Positions 16,366-26,023 of a stretch of 64,000 nt of DNA are shown here, piece by piece (within the stretch, counting starts at the first letter, position 1; each line of letters begins with the position of its first letter). This stretch comes from a bacterium (lineage in GTDB: Bacteria > Gemmatimonadota > Gemmatimonadetes > Longimicrobiales > RSA9). The translations under genes were made by a program, and so were the position numbers. The notes below the pieces were generated by a model. That model saw nothing but the letters and a program-made list of their open reading frames with translations, did not search any database and was not told the DNA's origin. The stretch spans positions 92,113 through 156,112 of the forward strand of contig QGVH01000007.1 of the NCBI GenBank assembly GCA_003242735.1, given 5' to 3'.

Positions 16366-19300
16366 ATGCGCCACAGCCCCTACCTCGAGATCTTGAAGCA
16401 GCGCGTCCTCGTGTACGACGGCGCGATGGGCACGAACATCCAGGCGCTGGGCCTCTCCGCTGCAGACTTCGGAGGCCCGGGTCTCGAGGGCTGCAACGAC
16501 CACCTCGTCTTCTCGCGGCCCGATGCGGTGGAACACATCCACGCCTCGTTCCTCGAGGTGGGGTGCGATGTCGTCGAGACGAACACGTTCCGCTCGAACC
16601 GCCTCACGCTCCGCGAGTACGGGCTCCAGGACCGCGTCGTCGAGCTGAACCGGGCCGCTGCCGCTCTCGCCCGCCGCGTCGCCGACCGGTTCTCGACGCC
16701 CGAGCGGCCGCGCTTCGTGGCCGGAAGCATCGGGCCCAGCGGCTTTCTCCCCAGCACGTCCGACCCCACGCTCGGCGACATCACGTACGACGAGCTGGCG
16801 GACGTGTTCGCCGAGCAGGCGCGGGGGCTCGTCGAGGGCGGCGTGGACGTCCTGCTCATCGAGACGAGCCAGGACATCCTCGAGGTCAAGGCGCAGATCG
16901 CGGGCATCCGGCGCTACTTCCGCGAGGCGGGCGTGTGGCGGCCCGTGCAGGTCCAGGTCACGCTGGATGTCACCGGCCGCATGCTGCTCGGCACGGACAT
17001 CGGCGCGGCCATGGTCACCATCGAGGCGCTCCGTGCCGACGTCATCGGGCTCAACTGTTCGACGGGCCCGGAGCACATGCGCCAGCCCGTGCGCTTCCTG
17101 TGCGAGAAGTCCCGGCTGCCCATCAGCGTGATCCCCAACGCGGGCATCCCGCACAACGAGGGAGGCAAGGCGGTCTACCCGCTCACGCCGGACGAGCTCG
17201 CCGCGGCGCACGAGGAGTTCGTCACGCGCCTCGGCGTGGCCATCGTCGGCGGCTGCTGCGGCACCACGCCCGAACACCTGCGCGCGGTCGTGGAGCGCGT
17301 GTGGGGCAGGCCGGTCCGGCCGCGCAGCGTCCCGCGGGTGCCGCGGGTCTCCAGCGCGATGAAGGCGACGTCGCTCGTGCAGGACCCGGCGCCGACCCTC
17401 GTCGGCGAACGCGTCAACGCCCAGGGCTCCCGCAAGGTCAAGCGGCTGTTGCTGGCGGAAGACTACGACGGCGTGCTCCAGGTCGCCCGCGAGCAGGTCG
17501 AGGGCAACGCGCACCTGCTCGACGTGTGCGTCGCGCTCACCGAGCGGCAGGACGAGGCCGAGCAGATGCGTCGGCTGGTCAAGCTGCTCGCTCAGGGCGT
17601 GGACGCGCCGCTGATGTTCGACACCACCGAGGTCGAGGTCGTGGCGGCCGCGCTCAAGCAGTACCCGGGCCGCGGCATCGTCAACTCGATCAACCTCGAG
17701 AACGGGCGCGCGCGCATCGACGCGGTGCTGCCCCACGTGGTCGAGCACGGCGCCGCCGTCGTCGCGCTCACCATCGACGAGCAGGGGATGGCCAAGACGG
17801 CGGAGCGCAAGCTCGAGGTCGCCCGCCGCATCTACGACATCGCCACGAAGGAGTACGGGCTCGAGCCCGACGCGCTGATCTTCGACGCGCTCACGTTCAC
17901 GCTGGCGACGGGCGAGGCCGAGTACCGGCGGTCGGCGGTGGAGACGATCGAGGGGATCCGGCTCATCAAGCGGGAGCTGCCCGGCGTGCTCACCATCCTG
18001 GGCGTCTCCAACGTGTCGTTCGGGCTCGCGCCCCACGCGCGTGCGGTGCTCAACTCGGTGTTCCTGCACCGGTGCGTCGAGGCGGGACTGGATCTCGCGA
18101 TCGTGAACCCTGCGCACGTGATCCCATACGCCGAGATCGCGCCGGAGGAGCGCGAGCTCGCGGACGACCTGATCTTCGACCGCCGCGAGGACGCGCTGGC
18201 GCGCTTCATCGCGTACTACGAGACGCACCGGGCGCCTGAGGTCGAGGTCGCCGACCCGACGGCGGACATGACGCCCGAGGAGGCGATCCGCTGGAAGATC
18301 GTCCACCGCCAGAAGGACGGGATCGAGGAACTGGTGGATCGGGCGGTGGCGGCGCGTGCTCGACGCGCGCCGGGGGCCGCTTCGCGGTGCTCCGGCCCTT
18401 CGGGCCTGGGCTCCGATCCGTCGGCCCCGGGCCCCGCTCGGCTGGATGCTGGCGCGTGGCCTGGCGCGGCGGAGCCCGGCGGCGGAGCGGCGGAACCCCT
18501 CCGCGTCGCCTCCACGCACGACGCCGCCGTCTGGGTCCTGAACAACGTCCTGCTCCCGGCCATGAAGGAGGTCGGCGACAGGTTCGGCGCCGGCGAGCTG
18601 ATCCTGCCGTTCGTGCTCCAGAGCGCGGAGGTCATGAAGCGCGCCGTCGCGCGGCTGGAGACGTACCTCGACAAGGTCGAGGGGCAGAGCAAGGGCCGGG
18701 TCGTGCTGGCCACCGTGTTCGGCGACGTGCACGACATCGGCAAGAACCTCGTGCACACCATCCTGGCCAACAACGGCTACACCGTCTACGACCTGGGCAA
18801 GCAGGTCCCGATCAACGTCATCATCGAGAAGGCCCAGGAGGTGAACGCGGACGCCATTGGCCTCTCCGCGCTCCTCGTCTCGACGTCCAAGCAGATGCCG
18901 CTGTGCGTGCAGGAGTTACACGCGCGCGGCCTCCGGTTCCCCGTGCTGTGTGGCGGCGCGGCGATCAACCCGTCGTTCGTCCGGGCCGCCGCGTTCGTGG
19001 ACGAGGCGAAGACCGAGCTGTACGCCCCCGGCGTCTTCTACTGCAAGGACGCGTTCGAGGGGCTCGCCGTGGTGGAGGCGCTCGTGGACCCGGAACGGCG
19101 CGAGGCGTTCATTGCCCAGCGTCGCCAGGAGATCCTCGAGGGCGTGGCGCGCCGCGCCGAGCTGGTGGAGAAGGCGCGGGCGGCGCGCCCCGCGCGCACC
19201 GGGAGCGGGCCACGTCGCGACATCGAGATCCCCACGCCTGCGTTCTGGGGCACCAAGGTGCTCGAACGGCTCCCGCCCGCCGAGCTGTACCGCTACATCG

Positions 19301-19986
19301 ACCTCAACACGCTGTACCGGCTGCACTGGGGCGCGAAGAACGCGAAAGGCGAGCAGTGGGAGCGGCTCGTGCGCGAGGAGTTCGAGCCGCGGCTCGAGCG
19401 CTACCGCAAGGAGGTTCAGGCCAGCGGCCTGCTCCAGGTGCGGGCGGCGTACGGCTTCTTCCCGGCCGCGGCCGAGGGAGATGACCTGGTCGTCTTCGAC
19501 CCCGAGGACCACACGACCGAGATCGCGCGCTTCCGGTTCCCGCGGCAGCGGGACCGCGACCGCCTCTGCCTCGCCGACTACTTCGCGCCGACGAACGGCA
19601 CGCGGCCGGTGGACGTGGTCGGCTTCCAGGTCGTCACCGTGGGCGATCGGCTGCTCGAGCGCGCCAACGCGCTCATGAAGGGCGGCGACTACAGCGAGGG
19701 TTACTACCTGCACGGCTTCGGCGTGCGCCTGGCCGAGGCGGCCGCGGAGTACGTGCACCGGCTGATGCGCCGCGAGCTCGGCATCCCGATGAACCGCGGG
19801 CTGCGCTACTCGTGGGGCTACCCCGCATGCCCGGACCACCGCCAGCACGAGATCCTGTTCCGCCTGCTGCCCGCCCGTGAGCGGCTGGGAATGGACCTGA
19901 CGGAGGCAGGGGCGCTGGTGCCCGAGCTGTCCACGGCGGCGATCGTGGTGCACCACCCGGAGGCGAAGTACTTCAGCGCGGCGTGA
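16366..19986 (+). CDS. metH: Cobalamin-dependent methionine synthase
   Basis: The 1206-residue enzyme transfers the methyl group of methyltetrahydrofolate to homocysteine through cob(I)alamin. All four modules are present. The homocysteine domain (1 to ~310) has zinc ligands Cys231, Cys297 and Cys298 (GGCCGTTPEH). The pterin domain (~345-620) starts GERVNAQGSRKVKR. The B12 cap and Rossmann domains (~710-890) carry the axial histidine at 789 in GDVHDIGKN. The C-terminal activation domain (~940-1206) contains ADYFAPTNG and GYYLHGFGVRLAEA for reductive reactivation with S-adenosylmethionine. Between the pterin and cap domains, residues ~666-710 form an odd Gly/Pro/Ala/Ser linker encoded by small hairpins. 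There is no clear Shine-Dalgarno sequence, because the terminator occupies that position. The fused metF-like gene follows after 36 bp. Confidence 0.97.
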   Translation: MRHSPYLEILKQRVLVYDGAMGTNIQALGLSAADFGGPGLEGCNDHLVFSRPDAVEHIHASFLEVGCDVVETNTFRSNRLTLREYGLQDRVVELNRAAAALARRVADRFSTPERPRFVAGSIGPSGFLPSTSDPTLGDITYDELADVFAEQARGLVEGGVDVLLIETSQDILEVKAQIAGIRRYFREAGVWRPVQVQVTLDVTGRMLLGTDIGAAMVTIEALRADVIGLNCSTGPEHMRQPVRFLCEKSRLPISVIPNAGIPHNEGGKAVYPLTPDELAAAHEEFVTRLGVAIVGGCCGTTPEHLRAVVERVWGRPVRPRSVPRVPRVSSAMKATSLVQDPAPTLVGERVNAQGSRKVKRLLLAEDYDGVLQVAREQVEGNAHLLDVCVALTERQDEAEQMRRLVKLLAQGVDAPLMFDTTEVEVVAAALKQYPGRGIVNSINLENGRARIDAVLPHVVEHGAAVVALTIDEQGMAKTAERKLEVARRIYDIATKEYGLEPDALIFDALTFTLATGEAEYRRSAVETIEGIRLIKRELPGVLTILGVSNVSFGLAPHARAVLNSVFLHRCVEAGLDLAIVNPAHVIPYAEIAPEERELADDLIFDRREDALARFIAYYETHRAPEVEVADPTADMTPEEAIRWKIVHRQKDGIEELVDRAVAARARRAPGAASRCSGPSGLGSDPSAPGPARLDAGAWPGAAEPGGGAAEPLRVASTHDAAVWVLNNVLLPAMKEVGDRFGAGELILPFVLQSAEVMKRAVARLETYLDKVEGQSKGRVVLATVFGDVHDIGKNLVHTILANNGYTVYDLGKQVPINVIIEKAQEVNADAIGLSALLVSTSKQMPLCVQELHARGLRFPVLCGGAAINPSFVRAAAFVDEAKTELYAPGVFYCKDAFEGLAVVEALVDPERREAFIAQRRQEILEGVARRAELVEKARAARPARTGSGPRRDIEIPTPAFWGTKVLERLPPAELYRYIDLNTLYRLHWGAKNAKGEQWERLVREEFEPRLERYRKEVQASGLLQVRAAYGFFPAAAEGDDLVVFDPEDHTTEIARFRFPRQRDRDRLCLADYFAPTNGTRPVDVVGFQVVTVGDRLLERANALMKGGDYSEGYYLHGFGVRLAEAAAEYVHRLMRRELGIPMNRGLRYSWGYPACPDHRQHEILFRLLPARERLGMDLTEAGALVPELSTAAIVVHHPEAKYFSAA

Positions 19987-20022
19987 GTCGCTGCCACGCC
20001 CTGGGCCGAGCAGTGAACGCGA

Positions 20023-21978
<1,956 letters not shown>

Positions 21979-22135
21979 GGGCTCTTGCCGGATCGTCGGT
22001 ATACAGACGAGGATTCGGCGGGCGGGGTGCGTGTCGTGAGGCCACGCAACCCGCTGGGCCTCGCGCCCCAGGCCCGGCGGCTGGCGGCGAGAGGAGAAAG
22101 AGGGGATCGACGCCGGAATCCTCCTCCGCCCAGTA

Positions 22136-22687
22136 TTGCCAGACCGTGCGCTTTACGATCGCCTTCCGCAAGCGAAGCCAACATGGCGGGCGTGGCCGTT
22201 TCCGACCTCTACGGCTCGCCGTTGCCGGCCTATTGGCTTGATCCGTCCTGCCGCGGTCTTGAGCCGCCAAGGGGAGGGAGCCTTCGTTCGGTGGACGCCC
22301 GACGGCGACTTCGTGGGCGAGGAACCTGTCCGCGGTCTGTTGTGGGGAGGGCGGTTTCGTCTGGCTGGCGGCGGAGCAGTGTACAAGGTGTACGAGAGAA
22401 CGGTTGATGGAAGGCCGCATCTTCGCCTTCTCCAAGCGGTGGAGGGAAGGGCACCGCATCCGATGGGTTTCACGGGTGCTCCGTCGGTCCCCGGGAAGTG
22501 TCCAAGCTGTCCTCGGTTCGGTGCATCCGCGCAACCGCTGTTCGTCGAGGGATTCATTCGGGATGCGCAGGGCGATCGGGTCGTGACCGTGACGACCGCC
22601 AGCTACAGGCTCGACGTGATCGAGGATGGCAGGATCGCTCACAGCATACGGCGCGATATCCCGCCGACCCGCCTGACCGACCAGCTT
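22136..22687 (+). pseudogene. Six-bladed beta-propeller gene, 5' fragment interrupted by an IS derivative
   Basis: The frame contains propeller blades: FVRWTPDGDFVGEEPVRG, then FRLAGGGAVYKVYERTV, and YRLDVIEDGRIAHSIRRDIP just before it is cut at 22687 by the insertion element. Blades of this type, with a DGR turn followed by an RRDIP-like strand, occur in lipoprotein propellers common in Gemmatimonadota. No credible start is visible: the first codons (TTG at 22136) are Arg/Pro-rich and unlike a signal peptide, so the N-terminus is probably already lost. The matching 3' part lies after the element, at 23212-23912. No gene is supported in 21979-22135. Confidence 0.65.
22293..22687 (+). repeat. 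395-bp direct repeat, copy 1
   Basis: This stretch is identical base for base to 23212-23606, at an offset of 919 bp. It covers the middle of a beta-propeller gene. The two copies flank the IS3-type element at 22688-23211. Confidence 0.95.
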
Positions 22688-22716
22688 GAATCGCAGCGGG
22701 TTTATCGGAGGCCTGG

Positions 22717-22866
22717 TTACTTGAGTGGCGCGAGTAGTGGCTTGTCCGCGCTCTCGCGCCAGTATGCCTCCTCGTACTCGACCGGCGGAATATAGCCGAT
22801 CGGCTCCAGGAGGCGGTGGTGATTGAACCACCAGCCCCAGCTCAGCGTTGCGAACTCCACGACCTC
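22717..22866 (-). pseudogene. IS3-family transposase OrfB, C-terminal remnant
   Basis: On the minus strand the last ~50 codons of OrfB can be read. They include EVVEFATLSWGWWFNHHRLL and EPIGYIPPVEYEEAYW before a TAA at 22719-22717. This is the usual end of the integrase-core transposase. Everything before it, including the DDE residues, is deleted and replaced by the end of OrfA. Confidence 0.8.
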
Positions 22867-23162
22867 GCCTGGGCGAACAAGGCAGCAGCTTTCGGCAGGA
22901 TCTCACGGGCTCGGCGGAGCTCCCGGCTCTGCCGCTCGAGCTCCTCGATCCGCTCTCGCTCTGCCGTCGTGGGACCCGGCCGCTCGCCCAGAGCCCGCTC
23001 CGCCTGCCGCACCCAGCTACGGGGCGTCTCGCCCGAGCAGCCGATCTTCTCAGCAATCGACTGGATGGCCGCCCACCGCGACGGGTACTCACGCTCGTGC
23101 TCGAACACCAGCCGAACCGCCTGCTCCCGCACCTGCGGGGAGTACTTCTCTGCCTGTCTCAT
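22842..23162 (-). CDS. IS3-family transposase OrfA, with altered C-terminus
   Basis: The 106-residue frame begins MRQAEKYSPQVREQAVRLV and has the DNA-binding helix-turn-helix AAIQSIAEKIGCSGETPRSW. A leucine-zipper-type helix (RERIEELERQSRELRRAREIL) follows and reaches the conserved PKAAALFAQA. The last few residues come from the deletion junction with OrfB in the wrong frame. In an intact IS3 element a programmed -1 frameshift near here would produce OrfAB, but here there is no OrfB to join. The product could still bind the element ends. Confidence 0.82.
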   Translation of the reverse strand: MRQAEKYSPQVREQAVRLVFEHEREYPSRWAAIQSIAEKIGCSGETPRSWVRQAERALGERPGPTTAERERIEELERQSRELRRAREILPKAAALFAQARSWSSQR

Positions 23163-23211
23163 GCCCCAATCTCTCAAGAGTTGGATCCTCCGGCAAACCC
23201 GGGGCGGTTCG

Positions 23212-23606
23212 GGACGCCCGACGGCGACTTCGTGGGCGAGGAACCTGTCCGCGGTCTGTTGTGGGGAGGGCGGTTTCGTCTGGCTGGCGGCGGAGCAGTG
23301 TACAAGGTGTACGAGAGAACGGTTGATGGAAGGCCGCATCTTCGCCTTCTCCAAGCGGTGGAGGGAAGGGCACCGCATCCGATGGGTTTCACGGGTGCTC
23401 CGTCGGTCCCCGGGAAGTGTCCAAGCTGTCCTCGGTTCGGTGCATCCGCGCAACCGCTGTTCGTCGAGGGATTCATTCGGGATGCGCAGGGCGATCGGGT
23501 CGTGACCGTGACGACCGCCAGCTACAGGCTCGACGTGATCGAGGATGGCAGGATCGCTCACAGCATACGGCGCGATATCCCGCCGACCCGCCTGACCGAC
23601 CAGCTT
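23212..23606 (+). repeat. 395-bp direct repeat, copy 2
   Basis: Identical to 22293-22687. After this copy the propeller gene continues to its natural stop, so copy 2 belongs to the 3' half of the interrupted gene. Confidence 0.95.
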
Positions 23607-23912
23607 CGGGGAGACGATCGAGCTGCGGTCCAACGGATGCCGCTGCCCGACAGTACTCCGGCGATCGCAGAGGTGATCGCGGATGCGAGCAACCGCGTCT
23701 GGGCCAGGCACTGGCGCGGCTACTGGAAAGAGCATGAGGTCGATGTCTACGATGTGGTCGATGTGGACGGTCGCTGGCTCGGTTGGGTCGAGGTGCCGAC
23801 GAATCTCGGACAGCTCCGCTCCATCGGTCAGGACCACATGCTGTTCGCCTGGATGGTGCCGGTCGACGTGCCACGAGTACGGAGGCATCGCGTGGTGCAC
23901 CTGCTCGAGTAG
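23212..23912 (+). pseudogene. Six-bladed beta-propeller gene, 3' fragment
   Basis: After the repeat the frame continues with MPLPDSTPAIAEVIADASNRVW and VYDVVDVDGRWLGWVEVP. It ends DHMLFAWMVPVDVPRVRRHRV, the normal last blades of this propeller type, with a TAG at 23910. The frame opens upstream into the IS element, so it has no start of its own. Joined to the fragment ending at 22687 it would make one continuous propeller frame. The fragment is therefore the downstream half of a gene interrupted by a duplication that carries the IS derivative at its junction. Confidence 0.7.
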
Positions 23913-23940
23913 CCGAAGCAGCCGTAGGAGGGGGTCGAGA

Positions 23941-25175
23941 ATGACACTGACGACCGCGGTAGTCGTGCAGCGCGGCTGCAGCTCCCCGGTCATACCGCGG
24001 CGCTGGCGGCGTTTCGGCGCGCCGTTGATTCTCGCCTTCCCGGTCGCGTGTGGAGCCGGTGACCGGCGGAGCTCGTCCGTCATCGTTCGCGATAGTGCCG
24101 GGATGCGCATCGTCGAGTCCACGGCGCCCGCCTGGACGGCGGGATCGCGCTGGCGCTTGTCCGGGACGCCGATCGTTCGGATCGGAGCCGCCGAGGACGA
24201 CGAGGCCCACATGCTGTTCCAGCCTTCCGACGGGGTCCGGCTCCCGGACGGGCGCATCGCCGTTTCGGATGCCGGCGCGCACGAGATCCGTTTCTACTCC
24301 GACGGTGGCCTCCACATCCGTACGGTCGGCAGGGAGGAGATGGGCCCGGCGAGTTTCGATCCCCGCACGACCTGACGCCGCAGCCCGGCGACTCGCTTCT
24401 CGTGATCGACATCGACCGTGCGACGGCTCTCGATCCCGCCGGGTCGTTCGTCCGGATTCTCCCATACCGTCCCCCGAGCCCGGTCGCTCGACTCGGCGAC
24501 GGCAGGTTCCTCGAGACGGGCTTCGCCGCCGGGACGAATCCATTCGAGCTAGGGCAGAGCCGGCCGAAGATGGCGTTGATCCACATCGGGCCGGCCGACG
24601 CCGCCCGGATACCATCGCGGTCCTTCCCGGAAACGAGGTCTGTCGCCGGGACGTTTCGCAGGGCATCGTCACGTGTGACGCGCCCTTCGGCTTGAAGCGG
24701 CTTCATGCGGCGGGTCGGCGCGAGATCTACACGGGTGACGGATCCGCCTGGGAGGTATCGGTCCTCGACGGCACGGGCCGACTCGTGCGCGTGATTCGCC
24801 GCGCCGACGTCGACCGCCACCTCTCGGCCGCTGACATCGAGCGGTTCGAGGCAGCGCTGCCGGCGAACGCGCGGACCGACGCCCAGCGGACGTGGCTCCG
24901 TTCGGTCTTCGCGGACTGGACCCACCCGGAGCGCCCCCGCGTACGACAGGATCCTGTGTGACACGGAGGGAGCGCTCTGGGTGCGCAACTACGCGGTCGC
25001 GCCGGGGGCCTTTGCAACGTGATCCGTCGTCGACGGCGCGGGCCGCTGGCTCGGCGACGTCGGGATGCCGGCTTCGCTGCACGTGACGCACATCGACCGG
25101 GCGCACGTCGTCGGCATCTCGAGCGGGGAGCTCGACGTCCAGTTCGTGGAAGTTTATGGCCTGGCGAGGTCGTAG
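23941..25175 (+). pseudogene. Six-bladed beta-propeller lipoprotein-like gene with several lesions
   Basis: The gene has a good start (ATG 23941 behind GGAGGGGG) and a hydrophobic signal region ending LILAFPVACGAGD, a plausible lipobox. It then runs SAGMRIVESTAPAWTAGSRW, VRLPDGRIAVSDAGAHEIRF and a stop at ~24375. The sense continues in a second frame (GDSLLVIDIDRATALDPAGS), then a third (GNEVCRRDVSQGIV...WEVSVLDGTGRLVRVIRR), then back to the second (YDRILCDTEGALWVRNY). A TGA at ~25020 stands where TGG is expected before SVVDGAGRWLGDVG. The end, GELDVQFVEVYGLARS, reaches TAG at 25173. About three frameshifts and one stop make it a pseudogene. It is a tandem paralogue of the interrupted gene upstream. 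Confidence 0.75.
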
Positions 25176-25299
25176 GCCCCCGGCGAGCTCCCGCGTCGCG
25201 AGTCGCTCCGGCGCGTTCTTCGAATCCACGTCACCCCCTGGCATCCCCGTTGCATCCCTCCTCTTCGGGCGATCGACACCGAAGCGGGAGGGGCGAGGG

Positions 25300-25578
25300 A
25301 TGCCGACGCGGTATGAGTTCGGGTTCGGCTACGGCGAGATCTACCGGCGCCGGATGCGGCGCGGGGACGAGATGTGGCGGCAGCGCCAGCGTTGGGAGCG
25401 CGAGCTGCCGCCGGAGGAACGTCGCCCCTACGAGTCCGACTACTTCGGCCTGCGTGGCTCGGGCTCGCGGGGCGGCCGCGAGGTGGAGTCCCGCGCCCGT
25501 TCGCGCTCCGGATCGCGATCGCGCCCGTCCCGGGGAAGCGCACGCCGTTCCTCCGGGTCCCGGCGCCGCGGGCGCTGA
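25300..25578 (+). CDS. Small basic protein with Ser/Arg-rich tail (92 aa)
   Basis: ATG 25300 follows a purine-rich GGGAGGGGCGAGGG. Residues 1-52 are a charged, aromatic segment (YEFGFGYGEIYRRRMRRGDE, then WRQRQRWERELPPEERRPYE and SDYFGLRG). Residues ~53-92 are almost only Ser, Arg and Gly. The protein is strongly basic and probably binds nucleic acid, but I recognise no domain. The Ser/Arg tail resembles disordered tails of RNA-binding proteins; that is only a resemblance. Confidence 0.55.
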   Translation: MPTRYEFGFGYGEIYRRRMRRGDEMWRQRQRWERELPPEERRPYESDYFGLRGSGSRGGREVESRARSRSGSRSRPSRGSARRSSGSRRRGR

Positions 25579-26023
25579 CGCGGTCGGCGCTCGCGCGTCC
25601 GCCGCCCACCGGCTCGTCGTGCCCGCGCCCGGGCGCGGCGCTGATCCGCGGACCGGCAAGATGCTTCGAGATTGAACCATCCCGGGCCTCGGGCGTAACG
25701 CACCGCCGCCCGCGGACCGGTCGGAGATCATCGACAGCGGCCGCAAACGCGGGCAGCGGCACGGCCCCCAGGCCTCGAGGATAGCCCATCCGAGATGGTT
25801 CAAAGTTGAACCATCTCGGGAATCGCGGGCACGTGCCCTCGGCCCCGACGTGCCACCTCCCGGCGCAGCACGCCGGCCCGAGCAACGCCGCCGTCGCCCG
25901 TCCCACCCCGTGCGCAAAACCTCCCGACCGTGTAGGATCCCCCCAGCGCGGCCGCCCACCGGGCGTGCCGAACGCAACGTCAGACAGCGCAGCAGAGAGC
26001 CCCGGACGCACAGAGAGCGCCGT
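25579..26023. other. 445-bp intergenic region with a 30-bp palindrome
   Basis: No gene is supported here. It contains the palindrome at 25790-25819 and a third related half-site, TTGAACCATCCCGG, at 25672-25685. The rest is GC-rich without further visible structure, up to the start of the DapF-like gene. Confidence 0.6.
25790..25819. promoter_or_regulatory. 30-bp palindrome, candidate operator
   Basis: Two 14-bp arms, CCGAGATGGTTCAA and TTGAACCATCTCGG, are perfect inverted repeats around a 2-bp centre (AG). The arms have lower GC than the surroundings, as in protein-binding operators. A further copy of one arm is found 118 bp upstream. Confidence 0.6.

Larger units (their letters stand above)
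22688..23211 (-). mobile_element. Internally deleted IS3-family element
   Basis: The ends are imperfect inverted repeats of ~38 bp. The 22688 end reads GAATCGCAGCGGGTTTATCG and the other end, on the minus strand, reads GAACCGCCCCGGGTTTGCCG, with roughly 26 of 38 positions alike overall. Inside, on the minus strand, are a complete OrfA frame and then only the last ~50 codons of OrfB. The catalytic DDE core is missing, so the ~524-bp element cannot move alone. It would need a related full-length IS3 element in trans. No short target duplication is visible; instead the flanks are 395-bp repeats. Confidence 0.85.

Noticed and set aside
22293..23606. 395-bp repeats as a transposon target-site duplication
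   Set aside because: IS3-family elements duplicate only 3-4 bp; the length excludes a simple target duplication.
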